64,000 bases of DNA from contig RECS01000135.1 of NCBI GenBank assembly GCA_007693915.1, positions 35,468 through 99,467 on the forward strand, in the 5' to 3' direction. The stretch is from Saprospirales bacterium. GTDB lineage: Bacteria > Bacteroidota > Bacteroidia > Chitinophagales > Saprospiraceae. Positions 54,268-63,639 of the stretch are shown here, one piece after another; positions within the stretch are counted from its first letter, which is position 1; the number at the start of each line of letters is the position of its first letter. The position numbers were made by a program, and so were the translations under genes. The notes below the pieces were generated by a model, which was not told the origin of the DNA, made no database searches, and was given only the letters and a program-made list of their open reading frames with translations.

Positions 54268-56961
54268 TTAATTCTCAATCGTCCGGATTTTGTAAAAAAA
54301 CTTTCTGTAAATTGTTTTCTCCAATTCGACTAATAAAAATACAGCAAAACCTGCAATAGAAAGATAAACCCAATGATGGAAAGCCAGAGGTTCTGTTTCA
54401 AACCATCTCTGCATAAATGGCAGATAGGTTAAACTTAATTGCAGTAGTAGTAAAACCAATGCCGCATATATAACTTTTGAGTTACCAAAAATTCCATTAA
54501 TTGATAAGCAGGATTCATAAAGATATCTGCTATTGATTAAATAAAAAACCTGCCCTGCAACTAAGGTATTTAGTGCCATTGTTCTTGCAAATTCAATTTC
54601 ATTAGAGTTTTGGAAATGGAAGAAAAAGAAAATAGCAAAACCGGAAACCAATATTGAAACAAATAAGATCCTCCAAAGGAAATACTTCCCTATAATAGAG
54701 TCATCTTTAGGTCTAGGCGGCACTTTCATTACTTTATTTTCATGCGGCTCGAAGGCAAGCGCCAAAGCCAGTGTCACAGCAGTAACCATATTTACCCAGA
54801 GCACCTGAACCGGTGTAATAGGAAGAGAGAAGCCAACCAAAATAGAACTGATGACCATAAGTGCCTGAGCTCCATTGGTGGGCAAAATAAAAAGTATGGC
54901 TTTCCTAAGGTTATTGTAAATGGTTCTTCCCTCCTCGACAGCGCTGGCTATAGATTGGAAATTATCGTCTGCCAATACCATCTTGGCGGAATTTTTTGTC
55001 ACTTCTGTACCTTTTATCCCCATAGCTATTCCAACATCTGCTCTTTTCAGGGCGGGTGCATCATTTACTCCATCTCCTGTCATGGCTACTACATTCCCTT
55101 TTCTTTGAAGTGCCTCGACTAATTTAAGTTTATGCTCAGGATTAGCTCTTGCAAAGATACAGTATTTTACTGCAATTTCTTCCCATTCTTCATCTGTCTG
55201 AAGTTGGTTCAGTTCTTCTCCGGTAATTACATTGTCGCTATTATCTATACCAATTTTTTTTCCAATAGCTGAGGCTGTCAATGCATGATCTCCGGTAATC
55301 ATTTTAATATCAATTCCTGCATTTTTACATTCTTCTATTGATTTTATCGCCTCTGATCTTGGGGGGTCCATTATTCCCACTATACCATGAAAATCTAAAC
55401 CGGATTTAATAAGCTCCTTGGTAAGTTTTTCATTTTTATCTGTCTCTTTTGATCCAAAAGCCATTACCCTTAACCCATTGGATGCCAATTCCTTAATTTT
55501 TGATTTCCATTTTTCTTTTTCTTTAGTACTTAAATTGCTGAACTCCATAATTCGTTCAGTTGCACCTTTTACAAGAATTTTTTTATTTCCATCTTCGAAC
55601 TCATGGAGTACCGCCATATACTTATTCTCGCTTTCAAATGGAAAGGTCTGTAATCGTCTGCCCATTGACCTTTTCAAACCTGCCTTTTTACCCAGAGCAT
55701 ATAATGCTCCTTCAGTGGGTTCTCCATTGAGGATCCATTCTTCATTTTCATCCTGATTCACCTCTGCATCGTTACAGTAAAATGCAGAGTTTAAAAGATT
55801 CTGTAGATTTTGGTTAATACCCGCGTCAATCTTTCTATCATCTTGATTTGTTATCTCTCCTTTGGGAGAATAGCCCTCACCGCTCACATTCAGTTTTTCG
55901 TCTTTGATATAGATTTGTGTTGCCATCATCTCATTTCTGGTGAGCGTTCCTGTTTTATCTGTACAAATGACCGAGATAGACCCCAGTGTCTCAACAGCCG
56001 GGAGTTTTCTGATGATGGCATTTCTTTTTGCCATTTTACTAACTCCTATTGCCAGCGTAATAGTCATAATAGCAGGCAGTCCCTCGGGAATAGCCGCTAC
56101 AGCCAATGCAATCACCGACATAAGTAGCTCAGCCATATCTTGATCTGTCATTTGCCAGCCAAAAAGTAAAATCAGAGCTGCCATACCAAGGATAAAGATT
56201 GAGAGTTTGACAGCAAAATCATCCATTTTTCTCAGCAGAGGGGTGGTGATTTTCTGAACCCCAGAAATCATATCCCGGATTTTTCCCAACTCAGTTTGTA
56301 AACCGGTTCCAACTACTACTGCCCTACCTCTACCATAGGTCACCATCGTTCCGGAAAAGGCCAGACTTGAACGGTCACCTAAAACAGCCTTCTCATCGAC
56401 GACAGATGTATTTTTTTTGGCAGCATTGGATTCACCCGTAAGCATGGCTTCCTCAATCCTGAGATTATTGGCATCAATAATTCGCAGATCGGCAGGAACC
56501 CGATCACCAGATTTAAGTAAGATTAAATCTCCGGGTACAAGATCCTCTGCCGGAATTTCCTCTCTGCGCCCATTTCGAATCACATTTGCTGTGGGCGATA
56601 GCATTTTTTGAAGTTGTTCAATGGCCTTTTCAGCCTTACCCTCCTGAATATATCCGACAATGGCATTCAATAAAACCACAGCGAGAATTACAAAAGTATC
56701 TATCCAGTGTCCAAGAAAAGCCGTGACTACGGCAGCAACAATCAGGACATAAATAAGAATATTATGAAATTGTTTGAAAAACCTGATAATTGGATGGGTA
56801 CCACTTTCCTCCGGAAGTTTATTTTTGCCATAGGTTTCCAATCGCTGCGTGATAAGTTCAGTACTTAAACCATTTTTCGGGTCACTTTCCAGCAATTCAA
56901 TTGATTCTTCCGGACTCAGCGTATGCCAATTAACAGATCCCCTTTCAGGTAAATTTTCCAT
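54268..56961 (-). CDS. P-type cation-transporting ATPase, copy 2
   Basis: I use the ATG at 56961 (MENLPERGSVNWHTLSPEES), which aligns with the first residues of copy 1; an in-frame start at 57027 would add 22 residues. The product has 897 residues, like copy 1, with all catalytic motifs: TGES, PEGLP, the phosphorylated Asp in ICTDKTGTLT, and MTGDGVNDAPALK. In the fifth membrane segment it reads PTNGAQAL, with Gln699 where copy 1 has Glu699. Segment 6 again lacks the SERCA Asp. It is therefore probably active but may differ in ion preference or stoichiometry. An intact DUF2905 gene follows it. Confidence 0.88.
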   Translation of the reverse strand: MENLPERGSVNWHTLSPEESIELLESDPKNGLSTELITQRLETYGKNKLPEESGTHPIIRFFKQFHNILIYVLIVAAVVTAFLGHWIDTFVILAVVLLNAIVGYIQEGKAEKAIEQLQKMLSPTANVIRNGRREEIPAEDLVPGDLILLKSGDRVPADLRIIDANNLRIEEAMLTGESNAAKKNTSVVDEKAVLGDRSSLAFSGTMVTYGRGRAVVVGTGLQTELGKIRDMISGVQKITTPLLRKMDDFAVKLSIFILGMAALILLFGWQMTDQDMAELLMSVIALAVAAIPEGLPAIMTITLAIGVSKMAKRNAIIRKLPAVETLGSISVICTDKTGTLTRNEMMATQIYIKDEKLNVSGEGYSPKGEITNQDDRKIDAGINQNLQNLLNSAFYCNDAEVNQDENEEWILNGEPTEGALYALGKKAGLKRSMGRRLQTFPFESENKYMAVLHEFEDGNKKILVKGATERIMEFSNLSTKEKEKWKSKIKELASNGLRVMAFGSKETDKNEKLTKELIKSGLDFHGIVGIMDPPRSEAIKSIEECKNAGIDIKMITGDHALTASAIGKKIGIDNSDNVITGEELNQLQTDEEWEEIAVKYCIFARANPEHKLKLVEALQRKGNVVAMTGDGVNDAPALKRADVGIAMGIKGTEVTKNSAKMVLADDNFQSIASAVEEGRTIYNNLRKAILFILPTNGAQALMVISSILVGFSLPITPVQVLWVNMVTAVTLALALAFEPHENKVMKVPPRPKDDSIIGKYFLWRILFVSILVSGFAIFFFFHFQNSNEIEFARTMALNTLVAGQVFYLINSRYLYESCLSINGIFGNSKVIYAALVLLLLQLSLTYLPFMQRWFETEPLAFHHWVYLSIAGFAVFLLVELEKTIYRKFFYKIRTIEN

Positions 56962-57300
56962 GAACAGTAAATTTAGACGTAAATTTATAAAAAAAAGAAG
57001 AGCATTTTGTTGAATAAAAAAACTCATAAAAATTTAAATAAGGGCTTTTTATTTTTTAAACTGCATACTAGTGCTTGCAACATTTCTTTTATGTAACATA
57101 CCTGAAATCATCATATTTTTGGGTTGAATTTTATCTGCGGGGAGGCGTTGAACTGAAGACGTTTAATACACCAACCTATTTGAGGGTAGACTTTTAATCA
57201 ACATCCTTACCTAAGTATGTAGTAATTCTTTCCAGCAGTTATATTTTTTAATACTCGGAGACTCGTACCTAAAAAACTAAGATCTGATAAATTCCTAACT

Positions 57301-58005
57301 TCAAAATTCCCCCTCCATCGGACCAAATACCACTTCTTCCATGAGGGCAGACGGACTCAAATCAATGGCGCAAAGAACAACTTTGGCTACATCTTCCGGT
57401 TCCATGAGGCGCTCTCTGGGTAGGTCAGCTCCAGCCCAGGAATTGGACCAGGTAGAACCCGGCAGCAATGATGATACTTTAATTTTATGAGGCATCAATT
57501 CAGCGCGCAGGTTTCGGGAGAAACCCAAAAAGGCATGTTTACTTACACTGTAAGAAGCTGCACCGGAGCGTGCCTGCAAGGATGCCACCGAGCAGATATT
57601 TATTATGTGTGGTTGTTTGCTTTTTTTCAAAAGTGGAATCAAACTCCTCGTTAAATCATATGGAGCGAATAAATTCACCTCCATACTTTGGCGCATAATT
57701 TCCTCTTTTTCAGACAGCATACTTTCAGATCCCAGATACACTCCTGCATTATTTACCACTATATCCAATCCGGAGTAGGATTTATTAATTTGGGCAACGA
57801 GCTGCTCTCTTTCTTTCTTTACAGCAAGGTCGGCTGCAAAAAACTGAATTTTGATTTCGGGAAATTTACCCAACAGTTCTTTTTGCATGTTTTTCAGGTC
57901 TTCAGCACTTCTGGAAGTAATGCATAAGTCATATTCTCTTTCAGCAAAAGCAAAAGTTATTGCCCTGCCAATGCCTTTTGTTGCGCCTGTAATCAATGTA
58001 ATCAT
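57301..58005 (-). CDS. Short-chain dehydrogenase/reductase
   Basis: This 234-residue SDR starts MITLITGATKGIGRAI with the TGxxxGIG cofactor motif, followed by NNAGVYLG and the catalytic SYSVSKHAF (Tyr-x-x-x-Lys) with a Ser in ICSVASL. It lacks the C-terminal GG motif typical of FabG-type members and ends in a short acidic tail. It is probably an NAD(P)(H)-dependent oxidoreductase of unknown substrate. It is divergent from the MlaE-like gene. Among this window's two SDRs, it is the more distant from fatty-acid-type enzymes. Confidence 0.87.
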   Translation of the reverse strand: MITLITGATKGIGRAITFAFAEREYDLCITSRSAEDLKNMQKELLGKFPEIKIQFFAADLAVKKEREQLVAQINKSYSGLDIVVNNAGVYLGSESMLSEKEEIMRQSMEVNLFAPYDLTRSLIPLLKKSKQPHIINICSVASLQARSGAASYSVSKHAFLGFSRNLRAELMPHKIKVSSLLPGSTWSNSWAGADLPRERLMEPEDVAKVVLCAIDLSPSALMEEVVFGPMEGEF

Positions 58006-58118
58006 AACAAAACTTTATTAATGGTGGTTAATATATATGGTCAATCCAATCAATTTGATCATTTTTGCAAATATTAAAAAATAATGCCTCTGTTTTAGTC
58101 GGGCAGACAAGTAATTTT

Positions 58119-58865
58119 ATGATCGGACAATTTATTTTTCATTTTGGTAAATACCTGATGCTTTTGGGGCAAACTATGACGGGTCCCATTAAGCGCTCTG
58201 CCTATTACCGGGAGATTGTCAGGCATATGCATGACATTGGAATTGGTTCCCTAATCATCGTTGCCTTGATTTCGCTTTTTATCGGAGCGGTTACAGCTGT
58301 TCAGTTTGCCTACCAATTGGGAGGTACACTGATTCCCAGATATTATATAGGTTATATTGTTAGGGATATGACCATAATCGAATTGGCACCTACTATAACC
58401 TGCCTTGTATTGGCGGGAAAAGTAGGCTCAAACATAGCTTCTGAGATTGGAGGAATGCGACAAAAAGAGCACATTGATGCAATGGAGATAATGGGAGTCA
58501 ATACAGCATCTTATCTTATACTTCCACGGATCATTGCAGGTTTAACCATGATTCCACTATTGGTTTTTATGGCAGCTTTTATCAGTATAATCGGCGCTTT
58601 CATTGCATCCGTGCCTGTTGGACTTTTTTCGGCAGATGAGTATATTAAGGGTCTAGGTATGTTTTACGATCCTTACAATGTATTTATGATGTTTGTAAAA
58701 TCTGTAGTCTTCGCCTTTATTGTAATAACAATTCCTGCTTATCAAGGGTATTTCGTTAAAGGAGGGAGTATTGAATTGGGAAAAGCCAGTACTGCAGCAG
58801 TAGTTTTCAGTAACATATTTATATTACTGTCGGATTACTTCATTGCAGTTGTTCTGACTGCTTAA
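58119..58865 (+). CDS. mlaE: MlaE-family ABC transporter permease
   Basis: This 248-residue protein starts at the ATG at 58119 (MIGQFIFHFGKYLMLLGQ); an in-frame TTG at 58065 would add 18 residues. It shows the MlaE pattern: an amphipathic first helix, then membrane segments including IGSLIIVALISLFIGAVTA, VGSNIASEIGGMRQKEHIDAMEIMGV (the conserved coupling region) and later helices. The system moves phospholipids between membranes. Its ATPase partner follows after 10 bp. No MlaD-type substrate-binding gene lies immediately downstream, so the MlaD-like partner may be elsewhere. Confidence 0.92.
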   Translation: MIGQFIFHFGKYLMLLGQTMTGPIKRSAYYREIVRHMHDIGIGSLIIVALISLFIGAVTAVQFAYQLGGTLIPRYYIGYIVRDMTIIELAPTITCLVLAGKVGSNIASEIGGMRQKEHIDAMEIMGVNTASYLILPRIIAGLTMIPLLVFMAAFISIIGAFIASVPVGLFSADEYIKGLGMFYDPYNVFMMFVKSVVFAFIVITIPAYQGYFVKGGSIELGKASTAAVVFSNIFILLSDYFIAVVLTA

Positions 58866-58875
58866 AAATAACTCG

Positions 58876-59634
58876 ATGATTAGAGTAGAAAACATATTTA
58901 AAAAGTTTGATGATTTAGAGGTGCTTAAAGATATCTCCGTAAATTTTGAAGTGGGGAGAACAAACTTAATCATAGGTAAATCCGGAGCAGGAAAAACTGT
59001 TTTATTAAAAATACTTATTGGCTTGATTCACCCCACCTCAGGAAAGGTTTTTTACGATCAAACGGACTTTTATGCATTGAATAAAAAGGAAACCCGAGAA
59101 TTGAGGATGGAAGTGGGGATGTTATTTCAAGGATCTGCCCTTTTTGACTCACTTACAGTAGAAGAAAATATTCGCTTTCCACTCGATATGTTTACCAAAA
59201 TGACTGCCAAGGAAAAATCGGACCGCGTGAATTACTGTCTCGAAAGGGTCAATCTAGAAGGTGTTAACAATAGGTATCCTTCTGAGGTGTCCGGTGGAAT
59301 GCAAAAAAGAGTGGGTATAGCAAGAGCTATTGTTATGCAACCAAAATACCTTTTCTGCGATGAGCCCAATAGTGGACTGGATCCCAAAACTTCCATTCTC
59401 ATTGATAAACTCATTCAGGAAATTACCCGGGAAAACAATATTACCACCATTATCAATACTCACGATATGAATTCAGTAATGGAGATTGGGGAAAAAATTG
59501 TTTTGTTAAAGGATGGAATTCTCGCTTGGGAAGGCTCTAGTAAGGAGGTACTCCAAAGCGAAAGTGGAGTCATACAGGATTTTATTTTTGCCTCACCCTT
59601 CCTGCAAAAACTGAAAGACATGGCTATAAAATAG
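58876..59634 (+). CDS. mlaF: MlaF-like ABC transporter ATP-binding protein
   Basis: This 252-residue ATPase has Walker A (GKSGAGKTV), Q-loop MLFQGSALFDSLTVEEN, signature VSGGMQKRV, Walker B (YLFCDEPNSGLDP) and the switch His in INTHDMN. The FQGSALFDSLTV segment is characteristic of MlaF. It works with the preceding MlaE-like permease as an inner-membrane lipid transporter that maintains outer-membrane asymmetry. The pair forms a two-gene operon. Confidence 0.93.
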   Translation: MIRVENIFKKFDDLEVLKDISVNFEVGRTNLIIGKSGAGKTVLLKILIGLIHPTSGKVFYDQTDFYALNKKETRELRMEVGMLFQGSALFDSLTVEENIRFPLDMFTKMTAKEKSDRVNYCLERVNLEGVNNRYPSEVSGGMQKRVGIARAIVMQPKYLFCDEPNSGLDPKTSILIDKLIQEITRENNITTIINTHDMNSVMEIGEKIVLLKDGILAWEGSSKEVLQSESGVIQDFIFASPFLQKLKDMAIK

Positions 59635-59977
59635 CCTGCTGAACATACGCTTTTTAGCGCAATTTTTCATTGTTCAAACCCCATAATCTAGATACTACAA
59701 TAAACACTCAGCCCCACTGAAGCGTGGCAAACTCTGAATTTTATTTTCTCGCAAAGCCGGGAAGACGCAAAGTTAAGTTTACCAAGCAGGAGGCATGGCC
59801 AAGAAATTATTGAACAATCAAAACACCGTGCCAAAAACTTGTAAGCTGGAAGAATTAAAACCCCATAATCTAGATGCTACAATAAACACTTAGCGTAACT
59901 TTGCGCCTTAGAGGTCTAGCGTGAACTAATAATTTCTCACAAAGCCGGGAAGATGTAAAGTTAAGATTTCAAGCTCC
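59635..59977. repeat. 343-bp intergenic region with two tandem-like repeat units (interspersed repeat copy B)
   Basis: Two blocks recur in direct orientation: a 33-base block at 59676-59708 and 59858-59890 (offset 182), and a TTTCTC...CAAAGCCGGGAAGA-type block at 59745-59777 and 59933-59965 (offset 188). The first copy of the second block continues into the 43-base sequence at 59762-59804 that recurs inverted at 39303-39345. A reverse-oriented element, AACTTTGCGCCTTAGAGG, lies between. It separates the convergent mlaF-like and nadE genes; no gene is evident. Confidence 0.85.
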
Positions 59978-61618
59978 TCACATCCCTTTCACAGAAACAA
60001 TGGGTATTCTGCGCCCTGAACCGAAAGATTTAGGACTGACCCTGAGCACAGGAGCTGTCTGGTAGCGTTTGAATTCTGAATTGTTGACTAGGCTCAAAAC
60101 CCTATTTACTGTTTCCGGTTCAAAACCTTCCGCAATGATTTCCTGATTTCCTTTTCGGCGTTCAATAAATAGAAACAGAATCCTGTCCAGTATATCATAA
60201 TCCGGTAGACTGTCAGAATCTCTTTGATCCGGTTTTAATTCAGCAGAAGGAGGTTTTAAAATAGAATTGACAGGAATGCGCTCGGTATCTTTGTTAATAA
60301 AAGCTGCCAGCTCATAAACCTCCGTTTTATATACATCTGCAAGTACAGACAATCCTCCTGCAAGATCTCCATAGAGGGTACCGTAACCCACTGCCATCTC
60401 AGACTTATTGGTGGTATTGAGCAGGATATAGCCCTTTTTGTTGCTGTAAGCCATTAGTAAAATTCCGCGGATACGAGATTGGATGTTTTCCTCGGTGGTA
60501 TCAAATGCTGTTTTTCCAAAAGAATTTTCAAGTTGATCTATGAAAGTTTCGTACATGGGCTCTATCGCAATAGTCTCACAAGTCATCCCCAGATTTTCCG
60601 CCAATTGCAATGCATCCTCGATTGAATGCTTGGAAGAAAAGGGCGAGGGCAGTAACAAACCGTGAACATTTTCTGCCCCCAAAGCATCGCAAACGAGAGC
60701 TGCCGTAACGGCCGAATCTATACCTCCGGAAAGCCCTAGAATAGCTTTGCTGAATCCCGATTTTTTGAAAAAATCCTTTAATCCAAGAATCAGCCCCTTG
60801 TATATCAATTCAGCTTTATCAAGACTTTTTACCCGACCTATTCCTTCCTTCTTATTGATATCATCTATATCAAAAATTTTCAAGTCTTCCTCAAACATTG
60901 CTAACTCCTCATGGATTTCACCCATTTTATCAGCAACTAATGATCCCCCATCAAAAATGAGGTCCGTATTGCCTCCAACTTGATTGATATAGAAAAAAGG
61001 AAGTTTATACTTTTTGGCATTGGCAATAACCACCTCTCTTCTCCTCGCCGGTTGTGCCCATGAAAATGGTGAAGCCGACAGATTGATCGCAAAATCAGGT
61101 TTTTCCTCCATGAGCAAATCCATAGGCAGATAGTTATAAATCGGATCCGTTTGCACAAGATCCCAGATATCCTCACAAATGGTTACAGCCAGTTTTTTAC
61201 CTTTAAAAACCAGGCAGCGGATTTCTTTGGCCGGTTCAAAGTAGCGGTATTCATCAAAAATGTCATAAGTCGGTAGCAGTGCCTTATCTGTAAAGCCAAG
61301 TAACTTTTTTTCATGAAAAAGGAAAGCTGAATTGTACAACCGCTTTCCGGGTAATTCCGGATTCTTCCTGGGTGCTCCAATCAGTACGCCTATAGATTCG
61401 CTGGCTTCCCTCACTTTTTCCAGTAACATATTGGATTGGTCAATAAAAGATGGAAACTCCAGTAAATCCATGGGCGCATAGCCACAAGTACTCAATTCGC
61501 TAAAACAGACCAAATCTGCTCCTTGTTCTTTGGCCTGCTCAATGGCATTGAGTATTTTACGGCTATTGAGCTGATAGTTCCCAATATGAAAATTCAACTG
61601 TGCTAATGCGATACGCAT
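59978..61618 (-). CDS. nadE: Glutamine-dependent NAD+ synthase
   Basis: This 546-residue bifunctional protein has an N-terminal nitrilase-type glutaminase domain (about 1-260) with the catalytic Glu in CFSELSTCGY, Lys in DKALLPTYDIF and Cys in LAVTICEDIW. The C-terminal ATP-pyrophosphatase domain carries the P-loop LSGGIDSAVTAAL and NKSEMAVGYGTLYGDLAGG. It makes NAD+ from deaminated NAD using glutamine as amide donor, in the cytoplasm. Length and motifs are as expected. It is divergent from dnaX, with about 165 bp between. Confidence 0.96.
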   Translation of the reverse strand: MRIALAQLNFHIGNYQLNSRKILNAIEQAKEQGADLVCFSELSTCGYAPMDLLEFPSFIDQSNMLLEKVREASESIGVLIGAPRKNPELPGKRLYNSAFLFHEKKLLGFTDKALLPTYDIFDEYRYFEPAKEIRCLVFKGKKLAVTICEDIWDLVQTDPIYNYLPMDLLMEEKPDFAINLSASPFSWAQPARRREVVIANAKKYKLPFFYINQVGGNTDLIFDGGSLVADKMGEIHEELAMFEEDLKIFDIDDINKKEGIGRVKSLDKAELIYKGLILGLKDFFKKSGFSKAILGLSGGIDSAVTAALVCDALGAENVHGLLLPSPFSSKHSIEDALQLAENLGMTCETIAIEPMYETFIDQLENSFGKTAFDTTEENIQSRIRGILLMAYSNKKGYILLNTTNKSEMAVGYGTLYGDLAGGLSVLADVYKTEVYELAAFINKDTERIPVNSILKPPSAELKPDQRDSDSLPDYDILDRILFLFIERRKGNQEIIAEGFEPETVNRVLSLVNNSEFKRYQTAPVLRVSPKSFGSGRRIPIVSVKGM

Positions 61619-61771
61619 ATTTAGAAATCTTTTGAGGATGCAATATCCGAAAAAACAATTAAATGGGGACTTTGATTTAATATGAAAGCATTAAAAAAAT
61701 AAAGTTCAGTTTTCATTTTTAGAATTACGTAACAAATTCCTCCCCCCATTACCCACAATTGTCAATTAAAA

Positions 61772-61779
61772 GCTAATTT
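61772..61779 (+). promoter_or_regulatory. Possible Bacteroidota -7 promoter element close to dnaX start
   Basis: TAATTTTG fits the TAnnTTTG -7 consensus and ends 6 bp before the dnaX ATG, which would place transcription start at or near the start codon. I found no good -33 element at the right distance, so this may be chance. Confidence 0.25.
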
Positions 61780-61785
61780 TGTCCT

Positions 61786-63639
61786 ATGTCATTTCAAGTA
61801 TCAGCTTTAAAATTCAGACCTCAGCGATTTGATGAGGTGGTAGGTCAGGATCATGTAACGGAGACCCTCAAAAGGGGATTGCAGTCTGATAGGGTTGCTC
61901 ATGCACTGCTTTTTTGCGGACCAAGAGGGGTGGGTAAAACTACCATTGCCCGTATTCTTGCCAAGGCTTTGAATTGTGAAAATCCCTCTGAGGACAGAGA
62001 ACCTTGCAATAAATGTGTATCCTGTGAATCCTTTAATTCGGGGGCGTCATTTAATATCATAGAATTAGATGCTGCTTCCAACAACAAGGTGGAACACATT
62101 CGCCAATTGGTTGAGCAGGTGGGTTATCCTCCACAAAGGGGAAGGTACAAGGTCTTCATCATTGATGAGGTACACATGCTTTCATCAGCTGCTTTTAATG
62201 CTTTTTTGAAAACACTGGAAGAGCCACCACCATACGCTATTTTTATTCTGGCTACCACTGAAAAGCATAAAATACTCCCCACTATTCTTTCCCGTTGCCA
62301 GATTTATGACTTCAAGCGCATACCCATTCCGGATATGATCGCACAGATGTCCTTTATTGCAGAACAGGAAAACATTTCTTTTGAAAAAGAAGCGCTTAAC
62401 CTCATTGCGCAGAAAGCAGATGGAGCACTAAGGGATGCATTATCCCTTTTTGACAAGATCAACAGTGTGACAGCGGGCGATATGACCTACCAAAGAGTCA
62501 TAAAAAGCCTGAATGTCCTGGATCGAAATCACTTTTTTGATATGGTAGATTGGTTTATGTCGGGCAATACTAAAGATTTGCTGCTCTCAGTGGATCGTAT
62601 CCTTGGCGATGGATTCGAGGGAGAAACCATACTTGAGGGATTGCAGGAACACCTAAGGGAGGTTTTGGTATGCAAAAATGAGGCTACCCGAAAACTGATG
62701 CAATCCGGTGAACGATTCGCTCAAAGATATGAGGAACAAGCAGCCTTGAGTCCACGTTCATTTATTTTTTCCGCCTTGAATGTCCTCTCTGAAGGTCTTT
62801 ATCGCTACAAAGATGTCTCTAACAAGAGAATGCATGTTGAATTGACGCTCTGCAAGCTGGCTTTTGTCAACCACTTTTTAAGTGAATCATCAACAGCTTT
62901 AACGGAATCGCCTTCTATTGTCAGGGAAAAAAAAACTGAGTACGATAGTTCTCTAAAGCAGCCCAAAATAGAAGAGAAAAAAAATATCTCGGACGTTAAA
63001 AATAATACAGTAAAGCAAGATTCAGTAAATAAAACTGAGAAGGAAACAACCATTGAAGTCGAAGGTGAAGCAAAACCTGAAATTGAAGAAGAAAAATTAA
63101 GTTCAGCAATAGAAATAGCAGCTCCCGAAAACCCCGCTCCTAAACCCACTGTATCATCACCTCCAACCCCTGCCTCGACAGGAAGCGGATCTATTCCTTC
63201 AGTAAACTTAGCCGCACTGCAATCCCGCATTGAAAAAAGAAGAAAACAGGAAAAAGCATCCAGACTTGATCTCAACAAAGAGAACGTCCTGAAAATATGG
63301 GAAGATTACCTCAATGATGTGGACTCCCCTTCTGTTTCGGTAGTATTAAAGTCCTGTAAAATTTTGCTGGATGGCGAAAAGATAAAGGTAGGCACAGCGG
63401 GACAAGTAGCTTCACAGACTGTCAAAATGGAGAAGAAGCTGATGGAAAAGCTGCGAAACTCCTTTGAAACCAGAAATGTAGATGTCGAGGTCCATATTGA
63501 TCCGGAATTACAGTCAGAGGTGCAGGAAGCACAGGAGGATCATCCACAGACGCCCTCCCAAAAGCTGGAATACTTCAAGCAGAAAAATGAGCATATACAG
63601 GGGCTTGTAGATAGCTTTCAGTTGAAGCCGGTGGATTGA
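61786..63639 (+). CDS. dnaX: DNA polymerase III subunit gamma/tau
   Basis: This 617-residue clamp-loader ATPase has Walker A (GPRGVGKTTIA), a zinc module with four Cys (NCENPSEDREPCNKCVSC), Walker B DEVHML and the SRC sensor motif (ILSRCQIYDF). The AAA+ part ends near residue 360. A low-complexity, Lys/Glu/Pro/Thr-rich linker (about 375-475) leads to a C-terminal domain (VLKIWEDYLNDVDSPS...) that binds the polymerase and helicase. It loads the sliding clamp at replication forks. I see no obvious slippery heptamer that would make a short gamma form, though the A-rich linker start (AAAAAAAA near 62930) is one place to look. Confidence 0.95.
   Translation: MSFQVSALKFRPQRFDEVVGQDHVTETLKRGLQSDRVAHALLFCGPRGVGKTTIARILAKALNCENPSEDREPCNKCVSCESFNSGASFNIIELDAASNNKVEHIRQLVEQVGYPPQRGRYKVFIIDEVHMLSSAAFNAFLKTLEEPPPYAIFILATTEKHKILPTILSRCQIYDFKRIPIPDMIAQMSFIAEQENISFEKEALNLIAQKADGALRDALSLFDKINSVTAGDMTYQRVIKSLNVLDRNHFFDMVDWFMSGNTKDLLLSVDRILGDGFEGETILEGLQEHLREVLVCKNEATRKLMQSGERFAQRYEEQAALSPRSFIFSALNVLSEGLYRYKDVSNKRMHVELTLCKLAFVNHFLSESSTALTESPSIVREKKTEYDSSLKQPKIEEKKNISDVKNNTVKQDSVNKTEKETTIEVEGEAKPEIEEEKLSSAIEIAAPENPAPKPTVSSPPTPASTGSGSIPSVNLAALQSRIEKRRKQEKASRLDLNKENVLKIWEDYLNDVDSPSVSVVLKSCKILLDGEKIKVGTAGQVASQTVKMEKKLMEKLRNSFETRNVDVEVHIDPELQSEVQEAQEDHPQTPSQKLEYFKQKNEHIQGLVDSFQLKPVD

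Larger units (their letters stand above)
53614..57047. repeat. Segmental duplication, copy 2 (inverted relative to copy 1 at 19016-22093)
   Basis: It contains the ATPase, the intact DUF2905 gene and, upstream of the ATPase, a leader and a decayed terminator matching copy 1. The distal AAGCCC...AAATTTTT...GAG...TTTTTTTATTC string marks how far homology extends past the start codon. The ATPase-to-DUF2905 spacer is 335 bp longer than in copy 1. Confidence 0.85.
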
